Source: JADJOY01 sp016713535 [NCBI: Deltaproteobacteria bacterium]
GTDB lineage: Bacteria; JADJOY01
DNA length: 64,000 nucleotides
Direction: 5' to 3'
Assembly: GCA_016713535.1 (NCBI GenBank)
Contig: JADJOY010000038.1
Location: 30,608 to 94,607, forward strand
Both the position numbers and the translations under genes were made by a program. Shown piece after piece: positions 7,882 through 17,679 of this stretch. Position 1 is the first letter of the stretch; each line of letters opens with the position of its first letter. A model generated the notes under the pieces. The model did no database searches, was not told where the DNA came from, and saw only the letters and a list, made by a program, of their open reading frames with translations.

Positions 7882-10293
7882 ATGGCGAGCGAACTTTCCG
7901 GGAACGGCCGCGAGGGATCCGATCGCGGCATCGAGCTGGCGCGGCCGATCCTGCCAGGGCACGCCGTGCCCACCGTGTGTGGCACCTCGCCGCTCGGCTA
8001 CGGCGGGTATCCCGCGGGCGTCTACGTCTCCCATCCGTTCGATCGGCCGGAAGGTGGTCTCGGGCTGCGCGAGCTCTACGCGGTGCTCGCTTCGCATCGC
8101 CGCCTGATCGGGCTGGTGTTCGCCGCGGTCACGCTCCTGACCGCGCTCTACGTGCTGACGCGCACGCCGCTCTACACCGCCGGCGTGACGCTCCAGATCG
8201 ATCGCGACAGCCCGAACATCTTGACCTTCGACGACGTCGTCCCCGGGCAGAAGAGCTACGCGGGGCCCAACGACGAGTACTCCCAGACCCAGTTCTCGAT
8301 CCTGCGCAGCCGCGTGCTCGCTGCGCGGGTGATCCGCAAGCTCGGGCTGGCGAGCCAGCCCGGCCTCGCCGAGGATCCCTCCGGCGGCGCCGTGACCAAG
8401 ATGTTCGAGGGCGCACGCGCCGCGACACGCCGCTTCCTCGGCGCCGACGAGCCCCCCGCAGACGCCACGGCCGAGATCGAAACCAGCACCTTCGGCGTGG
8501 ATGCGCGCGTCATCGACCGCTACCTCCGAGCGCTGGAGGTGAAGCCGGTGCGCAACACCCGCCTGGTTCGGGTCGCGTTCACCTCGCCGCTTCCGGAGCT
8601 GGCCGCACGCGTCGCGGACGGCATCGCCGATGGGTACAAGGCGTATTCGCTGGAGACCAGGCTGGATCTCTCGATCGAGGGGCGCGAGTTCCTCGATGGT
8701 CAGCTCCACGACCTCGAGGAGCGCCTGCGCTCGGCGGAGGCGGCACTCGCGGCGTTCCGCCAGGAGCATCAGCTCGTGTCGCTGGACACCGAGGAGAACC
8801 CGACCATCCAGGCGATGAAGCATCTCAACCAGCTGCTGACCGATGCGGTCGCGATCCGGATCGAGAAGGAAGCGCAGTTCGATCTGGTGCGCGGCGGCAG
8901 CCCCGACTCGTTGCCCGCGGTGCTCGCGAGTCCACTCATCGCCGAGCTCAAGCAGCGTCGCGCCGAGCTCGAGCGCGAATACGCCCGACTCTCCAAGAAG
9001 TATCTGCCCGACTACCCGCAGATGCAGCAGCTGCGGTCCCAGGTGGAGGAGGCGCGGGCCAGCCTCGGCCAGGAGATGGGCCGGATCGCGCGCGGACTGG
9101 AGCGCGAGTTCCAGGCGGCACGCGAGCGGGAGAGCGCGCTGCGCCAGCAGGTGGAGCGCAGCGAGCAGGCGGCGCTGGCGCAGAAGAGTACCTCGGCCGA
9201 GTATTCGATGCTGAAGCGCGACGTGGACCTCAACCGCTCGATCCACGACTCGCTGCTCCAGCGGATGAAGGAGATGACCGTCGCGGCCGGACTCAAGACC
9301 GGCAACATCCGCATCGTCGATCCGGCGGAGGTCCCCACCGTGCCGTCCGCCCCACGCCGCCTTCACTCGCTGGCGTTGGGGATGTTGCTCGGGCTGGCGC
9401 TCGGCGTGGGCGCGGCGCTGTTGCGCAGTGCTCTCGACAACTCGATCCGCACCCCGGCGATCGCCAGCCGCGTGCTCGGGCTGCAGACGCTGGCGCTGGT
9501 GCCGAGCATGCGCGGCGCGAGCATGGGAGCGGTACGGGTCGCGTCGCGGGCTCGAGGGCTGGTCGGTTCGCACCGAGGCGGCGCGCCGCGACGCCCGTCC
9601 GACGGCGCCGCCGTGGAGCTGGTGACGCTCGCCCCGGATCCGACACCCGGTTCGGAGGCTTACAAGATCTTCCGCACCGCGCTGCTGTTGCTCAGGACGG
9701 ATCCACAGCCGCGGCGCATCCTCTTCACCAGCAGCGTCGCCGGGGAGGGGAAGACCTCGACGGCGATCAACACCTGCATCTCGCTGGCACAGGCGGGCAA
9801 GACGGTCGCGCTGGTCGATGCGGACCTGCGGTGCCCGCGCGTGCACAAGGTCGTGGGCCTCTCCAGCAAGGTGGGGCTCAGCACGTACCTCGAGTCCGCC
9901 GTGAGCCTGCAGAGCGTGGGCGTCACCGCGCTGCACCGCAATCTGTGGGTGGTCCCCGGCGGAACGCTGCCGTCGAGCCCCTCCGAGCTCCTCGGCACCG
10001 ATCGCATGCGTGACGCGATCGACGAGCTGGCGAGGCGCTTCGACTACGTCGTGCTCGACTCCGGTCCGACGCTGCCGGTGCCGGACGCCTTGATCCTGTC
10101 GAGCCTCGTCGACGGGGTGGTGCTGGTGGTCGACTCGTCGCGCACCTCCCGCGAGCTGGTGCAGGCCGCTCGCGAGCGCCTCGACCAGGCCGGCGCCCGG
10201 ATGCTCGGCGTGGTGCTCAACCAGGTCGACGCGCGCTTCGGTTACGGCGCGCAGGCCTACCGGGGCTACGAGGCCTACGGCGCGCGCGCCTGA
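7882..10293 (+). CDS. Wzc-like polysaccharide co-polymerase with BY-kinase domain
   Basis: 803 residues from the ATG at 7882, which has GAAGGGA seven bases upstream; an in-frame ATG at 7852 lacks a ribosome site. The N terminus has a Wzz domain with a membrane span (LIGLVFAAVTLLTALYVL), followed by a long coiled-coil region. A second span (LALGMLLGLALGVGAALL) and the cytoplasmic bacterial tyrosine kinase follow, with Walker A SSVAGEGKTSTA near residue 620, Walker A' VALVDADLRCPR and a Walker B-like YVVLDSGPT. The last residues include a tyrosine cluster (GYGAQAYRGYEAYGARA), the usual autophosphorylation tail. The protein would control chain length and couple polymerisation to export with the SLBB lipoprotein. 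Confidence 0.93.
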   Translation: MASELSGNGREGSDRGIELARPILPGHAVPTVCGTSPLGYGGYPAGVYVSHPFDRPEGGLGLRELYAVLASHRRLIGLVFAAVTLLTALYVLTRTPLYTAGVTLQIDRDSPNILTFDDVVPGQKSYAGPNDEYSQTQFSILRSRVLAARVIRKLGLASQPGLAEDPSGGAVTKMFEGARAATRRFLGADEPPADATAEIETSTFGVDARVIDRYLRALEVKPVRNTRLVRVAFTSPLPELAARVADGIADGYKAYSLETRLDLSIEGREFLDGQLHDLEERLRSAEAALAAFRQEHQLVSLDTEENPTIQAMKHLNQLLTDAVAIRIEKEAQFDLVRGGSPDSLPAVLASPLIAELKQRRAELEREYARLSKKYLPDYPQMQQLRSQVEEARASLGQEMGRIARGLEREFQAARERESALRQQVERSEQAALAQKSTSAEYSMLKRDVDLNRSIHDSLLQRMKEMTVAAGLKTGNIRIVDPAEVPTVPSAPRRLHSLALGMLLGLALGVGAALLRSALDNSIRTPAIASRVLGLQTLALVPSMRGASMGAVRVASRARGLVGSHRGGAPRRPSDGAAVELVTLAPDPTPGSEAYKIFRTALLLLRTDPQPRRILFTSSVAGEGKTSTAINTCISLAQAGKTVALVDADLRCPRVHKVVGLSSKVGLSTYLESAVSLQSVGVTALHRNLWVVPGGTLPSSPSELLGTDRMRDAIDELARRFDYVVLDSGPTLPVPDALILSSLVDGVVLVVDSSRTSRELVQAARERLDQAGARMLGVVLNQVDARFGYGAQAYRGYEAYGARA

Positions 10294-10342
10294 GGAAGCG
10301 GCGAAGAGCGCGTCGGGCGAACCGCGGCCACGAGACCGGGCG

Positions 10343-11305
10343 ATGATCGCGAGCGCAGGGACGACGCTCGACGGTGCGCGGGAGCGCGCTTCGGCGCACG
10401 CTCGACTCACCGTGCGGGCGTTGCTGTCGCGGACCGCGGCGCTCGTCGCGTTGCAGCTCGTGGGCTACGGCGCCTTCTTGCTCTTTCAGCTCTCGGCGGC
10501 ACGCCACCTGGGCGCGAGCGGCTACGGCGCGCTCGCGCACGCGCTCGCGATGGGCACGTTCGTGGCGCTGCTCGGCATGTTCGGCAGCGACCGGATCCTG
10601 GTGCGGGAGCTGCTCTCGAGGGCGGATCCGGGAAGCCGCGCGGCGCTGCTGCGCGCATCGCTCGCCCAGCGTGCGGCGCTCGGGTTGCCCGCTGCCGCCG
10701 TGCTCGCCTGGGCCGTGAGCCGCACGACCTCGGGCGTGGGGCTCGCGGTGCCGGTCGCGTGCTTCTACGTCCTCCAGTCCCTCGATCTGGTGGCGGTGTT
10801 CGACGGCCACCGTGCCGCGTGGATGCACGTCGGCGGGTTCGCCGCGCGGAACGTGGCGCTGCTCGTCGCGCTGCTCACGATGGCGAGCCTCGGCGTCGCC
10901 ACCCCCGTCGCGACGGCGTGGGGGATGGCGGTGGCGAGCGCCGCGTTCCTCGCCTACCAGCTCACGATCGCGGGCCGCCGCGGCTGGGTGCGATCCGGCC
11001 CCGTACCGTGGACCGACGTGGCGCGGCTCTTCCGGCTGTGCTGGCCGCTCGCGCTCGCGAGCGGCGCGGTGCAGGTCTACCAGCAGCTCCCGCTCCTCGC
11101 GCTCGGCTGGCTCGAGGGCAACGCGAGCGCGGGGCGGTACGCGATCGCGGCCCAGCTCGCGTTCGCGCTGCTCGGGCTCGTCGGCCTCGCCTACCGGCTG
11201 ATCCTGCCGGAGCTGGCGCGGCTCTCGCGCGCACGTCGCGGCTCGACGCCTGGCGGCGCGCCTGGAGCGTGTCGGCGACGGTCGGGATCGGCTCGGCGGC
11301 CGTGA
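10343..11305 (+). CDS. Wzx-like flippase, N-terminal part (frameshifted)
   Basis: This frame encodes a polytopic membrane protein of the polysaccharide flippase (MATE/MOP) superfamily: ALVALQLVGYGAFLLFQLSA, then GYGALAHALAMGTFVALLG and further spans to LVGLAYRLILPELARL. The homologous frame is lost near 11225-11250, and the last 20 or so residues to 11305 are out-of-frame arginine/glycine-rich sequence. The remaining spans continue in the next frame (see the following entry). A one-base deletion would explain the slip. The role would be transfer of the lipid-linked repeat unit across the inner membrane. The gene starts 50 bases after wzc. Confidence 0.75.
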   Translation: MIASAGTTLDGARERASAHARLTVRALLSRTAALVALQLVGYGAFLLFQLSAARHLGASGYGALAHALAMGTFVALLGMFGSDRILVRELLSRADPGSRAALLRASLAQRAALGLPAAAVLAWAVSRTTSGVGLAVPVACFYVLQSLDLVAVFDGHRAAWMHVGGFAARNVALLVALLTMASLGVATPVATAWGMAVASAAFLAYQLTIAGRRGWVRSGPVPWTDVARLFRLCWPLALASGAVQVYQQLPLLALGWLEGNASAGRYAIAAQLAFALLGLVGLAYRLILPELARLSRARRGSTPGGAPGACRRRSGSARRP

Positions 11306-12558
11306 CCGTGCTGGCCTGGGCGACGGCCCCGTTCCTCGGCGTCTGGCTCGCGCCGGAGTATGGGGATTCCGTCGAGACACTGCGGGTGCTGCTCGCGATG
11401 GTGCCGCTGGTCGCGTGTGGCAGCGTGTTCGGCAACGCGTTCCTGGCCCTCGGCGACGTGAGGCGCTTCGTGCTTCCGATCGCCGCCGGCGTGGTGACCG
11501 GCGCGCTCGCGTGCGCGGCGCTGGTCCCCGCACTCGGCGTGCGCGGTGCGGCGTGGGCGCTGGTCGCGGCGCAGCTCACGGTAGTGGTCACGAGTGTGCT
11601 CGCGTTCCTGGGGGCGCGACCCCGTGGCGGCGTCGCGGAGCGACCGGCCGTCGACCCCCACGTGCCGCTCGGCAGCGGCTGCAGGATCGTCGAGGTGGAT
11701 GCCACCGATCCCAGCCACGCGCGTCACCTGGCGCGGTACCGCTTCGCGAGCCGGCTCCGCGGTGGAGTGTGGCTGGACGCAGCGTGTGGTTCGGGCTACG
11801 GCACCGAGCTCCTGGCCGGTCGCGGCTCGGCGAGCCGTCTGGTGGGTGTGGACCTGTCGGTGCCCGCGCTGGCGTGCGCTCGCGAGCGCGCGCCGCAGCC
11901 GCCCGCTCCCGGCACGGCGCGCGCGCGATACCTCGCGGCGGACGTCACCGCGCTGCCCGTCGCGAGTCGCTCGGTGGACGTGGTGGTCAGCTTCGAGACC
12001 ATCGAACACGTCGCCGACGTCGACGCCTACCTCGCCGAGCTGACGCGGGTGCTGAAGGACGACGGCACGGTGACGCTGAGCACACCGAACCGGCGCTTCT
12101 CGAGCCCGTGGCGGGGACCACGCCGCGCGCCCCGCAACCACTTCCATCGGGTCGAATGGACGCCCCGCGAGTTCTTCGCGCTCCTCGAGGGCCACTTCCG
12201 CGAGGTCGAGGAGCTCGGTCAGGTGCCGATCGCGAGCCCGCGGCTCCACGAGGCGCGGTGCTTCGTCCGTGGCCTGTTCGACTGGGCCATCGCACGCACG
12301 GTCCACCGCGTCACCTCGGGAGCGCGCGTCCACGGAGCGCTGCGCCGGGTCTATCGCGGCGTGCTGGGCGCCGACCCGGCGGTGGTGGGAGCGGCGGGCC
12401 GGGGCGACGGGTGCTCCGGCCGGGCGCCGCGAGTCGACGCGACGGAGACGGATCGGTTCGCCGTGCGCGCGATCCCCGACGGCCACGAGCCGCTGGTGAT
12501 GGTCGCGGTGTGCCGTCGTCCACGTCCTGCGTCGCGTCCCGTGGAGCACCGGCCGTGA
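11239..12558 (+). CDS. Flippase C-terminal part joined to a class I SAM methyltransferase
   Basis: This frame first completes the flippase (ATVGIGSAAVTVLAWATAPF, VTGALACAALVPALGVRGAAW). Without a stop it runs into a methyltransferase starting around residue RIVEVDATDPSHARHLARYRF. Methyltransferase motifs are LDAACGSGYGTELL (motif I, SAM binding), VGVDLS, a VVVSFETIEHV acidic loop and LKDDGTVTLSTPNR. Either this is a true flippase-methyltransferase fusion, or the methyltransferase starts at an internal GTG such as 11662 or 11695; neither has a strong ribosome site. If fused, sugar methylation would be tied to the flippase on the cytoplasmic face. The stop overlaps the next start (GTGA). Confidence 0.7.
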   Translation, partial: RLDAWRRAWSVSATVGIGSAAVTVLAWATAPFLGVWLAPEYGDSVETLRVLLAMVPLVACGSVFGNAFLALGDVRRFVLPIAAGVVTGALACAALVPALGVRGAAWALVAAQLTVVVTSVLAFLGARPRGGVAERPAVDPHVPLGSGCRIVEVDATDPSHARHLARYRFASRLRGGVWLDAACGSGYGTELLAGRGSASRLVGVDLSVPALACARERAPQPPAPGTARARYLAADVTALPVASRSVDVVVSFETIEHVADVDAYLAELTRVLKDDGTVTLSTPNRRFSSPWRGPRRAPRNHFHRVEWTPREFFALLEGHFREVEELGQVPIASPRLHEARCFVRGLFDWAIARTVHRVTSGARVHGALRRVYRGVLGADPAVVGAAGRGDGCSGRAPRVDATETDRFAVRAIPDGHEPLVMVAVCRRPRPASRPVEHRP

Positions 12559-13889
12559 ACGTCCTGCTCATGCCCGCCGCGGTCCGTCAGGCACCCCTCT
12601 ATCGGGAGCTCGCGGTGGCGCTTCGCGAGCTCGGCCACCGCGCCGACCTCCTGCCGATCTTTCCACGCACCCGAGGCTTCCTGGAGCGAGCAGGAGAGCG
12701 TTGTCTCGACTTCGCCGGCTCGTTCCGCGCGTGCTTCCGCGAGGCGAGCGGCTGCGACCGTGACTCGCTCGAGGCGCTGGCGCCCTTCGAGCTCGCGCTG
12801 GCCCGGCCGTCGCTCGCGCCGCGCCTCGCCCGGGCCGTGGCGGCTGCGCGGTGCTGCCTCGCGCAGCGCTTCCGCGACGGTGGCTACCAGCGCGTGGTCC
12901 TCAACAACGGAGCGGGGCTCGTGTACGGGGTCGCCAAGGAGATCTTCGCGGGCGCCGGCGAGGGCGTCGTCTGGCACACCGAGGCCGGGTTCCTCCCCGA
13001 CACGCTCGTCCTCGATCGCCGGGGAGTGAACCGCCACGGCTCGCTCATGACGCTCGATCCGGAACGCCTGCCGGACGCCGATCCTGGCACCGACGATTAT
13101 CTCGCCGATCTCCTCGCTGGCCGGGTCGTCGCCCGTCCGTCTCCGCATCGCTTCGACGGCTGGCGCGGTCACCTCGAGGCCCGCGACATGGTGCGGCCCG
13201 AGATCGCCGTGCTGAGCGGCCGCACTTCCCTCGACGTGGTGCGCGACTTCCTCGCGCCGAAGCTCGCTCGCGAGCCGACGCGTCCACCCGATCCCGAGGT
13301 GGAGGCGCTCGGCGACTACGTGTTCGTGCCGCTCCAGGTCCACGACGACACGCAGGTGGTGGTCAACAGCGAGCGGATCCGCGACATGGCCGGCCTGGTG
13401 GCGGCCGTGGCGCGCGCCCTCCCCGCTGGCCCCAGGCTGGTCGTCAAGCCTCATCCGATGGATCGCGGTCGCGCACCCCTCGACGGGGTCGAGCACGTGA
13501 TCGCCTCCCTCGGTGAGCGTGGCGTGATGGTGCGTGAGCGCTCGTCGCTCGAGCTGGTCCGGCACGCTCGCGCGGTGGTCACCCTCAACTCGACGGTGGG
13601 CCTGGAAGGGTTGCTCCATGGTCGTCCGGTCGCGACCCTCGCCGCCGCCTGGTACGCGAAGCCTGGCCTCGCCACCCCGATCGAGACCGACCCCGCGCTC
13701 GCCGCGTGGCTCGCGTCGCCGAGCCCGCCAGACCTCGAGCGGGTGCTCCGGCTGGTGTCCTTCCTGCGCCATCACTACCTGGTTCCGGGCGGCTTCCGGT
13801 CCGTCACGCGCGACGAGGCGCGTGGCCTCGCCGAGCGTGTCCTCGGCGTCGGCTCGCCGGCGAGCTGGGCCGCCGCGGGGATCGGGTGA
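12555..13889 (+). CDS. KpsS/LipB-like capsule polysaccharide protein
   Basis: 444 residues from a GTG that overlaps the previous stop. The C-terminal half carries the hallmarks of the Capsule_synth (KpsS/KpsC) family: YVFVPLQVHDDTQVV, LVVKPHPMDRG and VVTLNSTVGLEGLLHGRPV. In E. coli these proteins add beta-Kdo linkers to the lipid anchor of group 2 capsules. The N terminus (NVLLMPAAVRQAPLYRELAVAL...GHRADLLPIF) fits the first Rossmann-like half of such a GT-B enzyme. In this Wzx/Wzy-type locus it may be a glycosyltransferase of another specificity, since the ABC exporter genes of group 2 capsules are absent here. Confidence 0.8.
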   Translation: MNVLLMPAAVRQAPLYRELAVALRELGHRADLLPIFPRTRGFLERAGERCLDFAGSFRACFREASGCDRDSLEALAPFELALARPSLAPRLARAVAAARCCLAQRFRDGGYQRVVLNNGAGLVYGVAKEIFAGAGEGVVWHTEAGFLPDTLVLDRRGVNRHGSLMTLDPERLPDADPGTDDYLADLLAGRVVARPSPHRFDGWRGHLEARDMVRPEIAVLSGRTSLDVVRDFLAPKLAREPTRPPDPEVEALGDYVFVPLQVHDDTQVVVNSERIRDMAGLVAAVARALPAGPRLVVKPHPMDRGRAPLDGVEHVIASLGERGVMVRERSSLELVRHARAVVTLNSTVGLEGLLHGRPVATLAAAWYAKPGLATPIETDPALAAWLASPSPPDLERVLRLVSFLRHHYLVPGGFRSVTRDEARGLAERVLGVGSPASWAAAGIG

Positions 13890-13895
13890 TCGGTC

Positions 13896-15234
13896 ATGGG
13901 TGAGCTGCGCCTCGCGGTGGCGCTCGCGGCGATCGTCGGCACGCTCTTGCTGTGCGCGCCGGCGCTGGTCGCGCTCTCGCGCAGGACGTTCCGGCTCATG
14001 CACCCGGCCGTGATCTTCCCCGTCTATCTGACCTACCAGTCGCTGATCCCGGCCGCGTCCGCCGTGGTCGGCGAGGTCGATGAAGGTCTCGGCGCCAGGC
14101 GTTCCTCGGCGATCCTGGTTCTGCGTGCGCGCGCTGGCGATCCAGTGGATGGCGTTCGCCGCGTTCCTGGCAGGCGTGCGCGTGGCAGGCACGCCCATCG
14201 TGCCGGCGCGGGCCGACCTCTGGGATCTGGACCACCCCGAGCTGCCGATCTTCCGCGGCGCCACGCCGGTGACCGTGCTCGTCACCGGGCTCGCGCTGCT
14301 CGCGGCGGCGACCGCGATCAAGGTCGTCGAGCTCCAGCACTACGGCGGCGGCGTGCTCGCGGCGCTCCTCGACGTGCGCCGCTTCATCTTCGGGTCCGGG
14401 TATGGCCACTACTGGATGCACGTCGCGTTCACGAGCGCTTTCCTGATCCCCGCGGTGCTGTTCGTGGCGCGGCGCGGCCACGGTCTGATCGCGCTGGTGG
14501 TTGCCGCGCCGATCACGCTGCTCTCGATGTCGAAGGCCGGGATCATCCGCATCGCGACCGCGGTGCTCACGTATTCGCAGACACGGGTGTTCCGCGGCGC
14601 GGCGGGGCCATGGATCGCGGCCGTCGTGGGCGCGGTGGTGATGCTCACCGTGCCGCGCGCGGTGGCGGTGATCGCGAACGCGCCGGGTGAGTCGGTCTCG
14701 CCGGCCCGCGCGGTGGCCACGCTGCTCCACCGCGAGTACTCGTTCGAGATGTTCGCCGTGATCGTGGCGTCGGCCGACGACATCGGCATCGAGCACACCG
14801 GAGGAGCCTGGCTGCGCGACGAGCTCAGCCAGTTCGTGCCGCGCGCGGTGTGGCCGGAAAAGCCGCTCAGCCGCGCGCTCGAGATCGGACCGCTCTACAT
14901 GCCGCTCGACTTCTCGGCGCGGCTACCGATGTTCGTGGCGCCGCACCTCTTCGGACTCCTCTTCGCCGAGGGTGGGGTGCCCGCCGTGCTCGGCGGCAGC
15001 GCGCTGCTCGGTTGGTTGCTGGGGCTCTCCTACGGGCGTGCGCAGCGCATGTCCCGCGCGCGCTTCGATCGCTTGCCGCTGCTCTGCTACCTGTGCGCCG
15101 TGGCGAGCCTGAAAGGGCTCGTGGACGGTGGCGTCGCGAACTACCTGATGCAGACCGTGTTCGGAGTCGGGATGATGCTGACCTGGGCGCTCCTCGCATC
15201 GGCGGTGCCGACCCTGGCGAGGGCGCGACGATGA
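13896..15234 (+). CDS. Wzy-like O-antigen/EPS polymerase (frameshifted)
   Basis: A polytopic membrane protein split over two frames. The frame from the ATG at 13896 gives two spans (LRLAVALAAIVGTLLLCAPA; MHPAVIFPVYLTYQSLIPA). The protein then continues in another frame to 15234 with about eight more spans (IQWMAFAAFLAGVRVAG to MLTWALLASAVP). The slip lies near 14080-14130. There is a large loop (EHTGGAWLRDELSQFVPRAVWPEKP) before the last spans, as in oligosaccharide-repeat polymerases. Topology, low conservation and position between the flippase and glycosyltransferase genes support the call; there is no diagnostic active-site motif. The stop overlaps the next ATG (ATGA). Confidence 0.68.
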
Positions 15235-16454
15235 TCGTCGAGCACACCGCCGCGAGCCTCGAGGATCGCGCCGCGGTGCGGTCCCTGCGCGGCTTCGGCG
15301 CGCCGCTCGAGCGTGGTGACCCGCGCGTCCTGTTCTGGTTGCCGCACGGGATCGGCGACGCCGTGATGGCGAGCCCCGCGATCGCCGGGATCCGCGACGC
15401 CTATCCCGCGGCGCGCGTCGAGGCCGCGTTCTTCCGCGCCGCGTCGCGCGCGGTGCTCGACGACCATCCTGCGCTCGACGCGACCTACCTCCTCGACGCG
15501 CATCGGCCGGCGACCCTCCTCCGTCAGCTCGGGCGCCTGCGCGGTCGCCACGATCTGGTGCTGGTCCCGGGCGGGATCACGCCGTGGAAGCACCGCCTCC
15601 CGCTCGCGGTGCTCGGCGCGAAGTCGTGCGCGGGAGTGTGGCCGCGTCACCTGGCCCGGCCGTGGTTCAGCCACGGCGTGGTCGCGTCGCGAGGCGTTCA
15701 CGAGAGCCGTCTCATCGTCGAGGCCCTGCGCCGTGCGCTGCCACGGGTGGCGGTGCACGCGCCGCTCGTCGGGCGTGGCGCCGACGAGCGCCGGGCCGTG
15801 CGCGAGCTGTGGCATGGGCTCGGCTTCGAGGAGCGGCCGGTGCTCGCGATCGCCGCGGGATGCGAGCCCTCCACCCCCTACAAGCGCTGGCCGCTCGAGC
15901 GTTTCGTCGAGACGGCGCACGCGTTCCTGCGTGCGCACCCGACCTGGCGTGTGTGGGTGCCGCTCGGTCCCGGCGAGCACGACCACCAGGCGGCGTGGGA
16001 GACGCTCGGGGATGCGCGCGTCCAGGTGACCCGTGATCTGCCGCTCGCCACGGTCGCGCTGGCCCTGGAGCGGTGCGCGCTGGTGCTCGCCAACGACTCG
16101 GCCCTCGCGCACCTCGGCGCGGCGGCGGACGTCGCGACGGTGGTGGTCTTCGGGCCCACCGATCCGGCCCTCACGCATCCGCTCGGTTCGAGATGGAGTG
16201 CGATCGTGGCGAGCGGGAGCTGCTCGCTGCAGCCGTGTTTTCCCCACTTCGGCGAGCGTTTCGACCCGCGCCGTTGCCCGCACGGGTTCACGTGCCTGCG
16301 GTCGATCGGCGTCGACGACGCGGTCCGCGCGCTGGAGCGCCGCATCCTCTCCGCCGGCGGCGAGCTCGCGGCCCGGCCGCGGTCGCGGACCGAGCGCGTC
16401 CACCGCCCGGCCGACACCGGCCCGGTGGCGCTGGCACCGCCTTCGCAAACGTGA
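15231..16454 (+). CDS. Glycosyltransferase family 9 (heptosyltransferase-like)
   Basis: 407 residues, start fixed by the ATGA overlap with the polymerase gene. Features of ADP-heptose:LPS heptosyltransferase-like GT-B enzymes are visible: VLFWLPHGIGDAVMASPAIAG at residues 35-55, IAAGCEPSTPYKRWPLERFVE near 215, and CALVLANDSALAHLGAAADVATVVVFGPTDP near 290. The SPCF-type segment near the end is CSLQPCFPHFG with clustered cysteines. It would transfer a sugar, perhaps a heptose, to a growing lipid-linked chain; donor and acceptor cannot be read from sequence. The last 40 residues are a proline/arginine-rich tail. Confidence 0.88.
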   Translation: MIVEHTAASLEDRAAVRSLRGFGAPLERGDPRVLFWLPHGIGDAVMASPAIAGIRDAYPAARVEAAFFRAASRAVLDDHPALDATYLLDAHRPATLLRQLGRLRGRHDLVLVPGGITPWKHRLPLAVLGAKSCAGVWPRHLARPWFSHGVVASRGVHESRLIVEALRRALPRVAVHAPLVGRGADERRAVRELWHGLGFEERPVLAIAAGCEPSTPYKRWPLERFVETAHAFLRAHPTWRVWVPLGPGEHDHQAAWETLGDARVQVTRDLPLATVALALERCALVLANDSALAHLGAAADVATVVVFGPTDPALTHPLGSRWSAIVASGSCSLQPCFPHFGERFDPRRCPHGFTCLRSIGVDDAVRALERRILSAGGELAARPRSRTERVHRPADTGPVALAPPSQT

Positions 16455-16584
16455 TGCGAACCCGAGCAATGTGACCCGGTTCACAGTCGCTCGCTCGTCG
16501 CGCCGGAGCGGCGTGACCCACGGCGAGAACCGGCAGACCCGGACGCCACCCCGAGCGCACCCGCGGCTCGGCTTCGGAGGCTCG

Positions 16585-17679
16585 ATGCCCTTGGACGCCC
16601 ACATCCCCCGCGGACCAGGCACCCGGAGCCAGACCCGGGCCGGGCGGACCGAGCCGCCCCTGGTGAGCCTGATCATGCCGATCCGTAACGAGGCGGGCTT
16701 CATCACGCGCAGCCTGGGCGCGGTCCTGGCGCAGGATTACCCGCCGGAACGGCTGGAGATCTGGGTCGCGGACGGCATGTCGTCGGACTCCACCCGCTCG
16801 CTGGTCGGCGAGCTGATCGCCGCCGACGCCGCCCGGGTGGGCGCGACGACGGCGCGGGTCCGCGTCATCGACAATCCCGAGGGCATCGTCCCCACCGCGA
16901 TGAACCGCGCCATGCGGCTCGCACGCGGCGAGGTCGTGGTGCGGGTCGACGGGCACTGCGAGGTGCCCCGCCACTACGTGTCACGGGCGGTCGAGCTCCT
17001 CGAGCGCGACGGGATCGCCGGGGTGGGCGGTCCGGTCGAGACCCTCGGGAGCTCGTACGCGGCCCGGGCCATTTCGCTCGCGATGAGCAGCGCCTTCGGC
17101 GTGGGGCCTGGCTCGTTCCGGACCGCCCAGGCGACCGAGCGATAGGCCGACACGGTTCCGTTCCCCGCTTACCGGCGAGACGTCATCGAGGCCGCGGGTC
17201 CCTACGACGAGGAGCTCGTGCGCAACCAGGACGACGAATACAACTACCGTCTGCGCAAGCTCGGCTTCCGGTTGCTGCTGAGCCCGTCGCTCACCAGCCG
17301 CTACCACGGCCGCTCGTCGTTTCGCGGGCTCGCCCGTCAATACGCGGGCTACGGGCTGTGGAAGGTGCGGGTGCTGCAGAAGCACCCTCGGCAGATGCAG
17401 GCCCGCCAGTTCGCTCCGCCGCTCGCCGTCGCGGGGGGCCTGGCGCTCGTGGCCGCGGCGCCGGTGAGCGGGCCGGCGGTGGGCGTCCTCGCGGCCGCCG
17501 TGGTGGGCTACGGGCTCACCGCCAGCGCTGCCGCGGCGCGCGCGTGCGCCGGTGGTCGGGCGCGGCTATGGCCCGGGGTGGTCGCTGCTTACGCGCTCAT
17601 GCACTTCTCCTACGGCGCGGGGTTTCTCGCCGGGCTGTGGCGGTTTCGCCGCCGCTGGGCGGACCGGGGGCTCGCATGA
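16585..17679 (+). pseudogene. Glycosyltransferase family 2 (ExoA-like), in-frame TAG stop
   Basis: A single frame of 365 codons interrupted by one TAG at 17143-17145. The N-terminal part has the GT2 fold: PPLVSLIMPIRNEAGFI, WVADGMSSDSTRS and a VVRVDGHCEV DxD-like site. After the stop the same frame continues with DTVPFPAYRRDVIEAAGPYD and NQDDEYNYRLRKLG, normally contiguous in this family. The product ends with two hydrophobic segments (PPLAVAGGLALVAAAPVSGP; AAYALMHFSYGAGFLAGLW). Changing TAG to TGG would give ERWADTVPF, a natural sequence here. No frame is lost, so this is a point substitution: a true nonsense mutation or a base-call error. The start is the ATG at 16585; the 130 bases before it hold nothing I recognise. 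Confidence 0.82.

Noticed and set aside
7486-10410. 974-codon minus-strand frame opposite the Wzc-like gene
   Set aside because: Arg/His-rich shadow with no recognisable domain; the plus strand holds a full Wzz plus BY-kinase protein.
17143-17145. TAG read as pyrrolysine or other recoded residue
   Set aside because: No pyrrolysine genes are visible, the position is not catalytic, and TGG (Trp) fits the family; mutation or base-call error is simpler.
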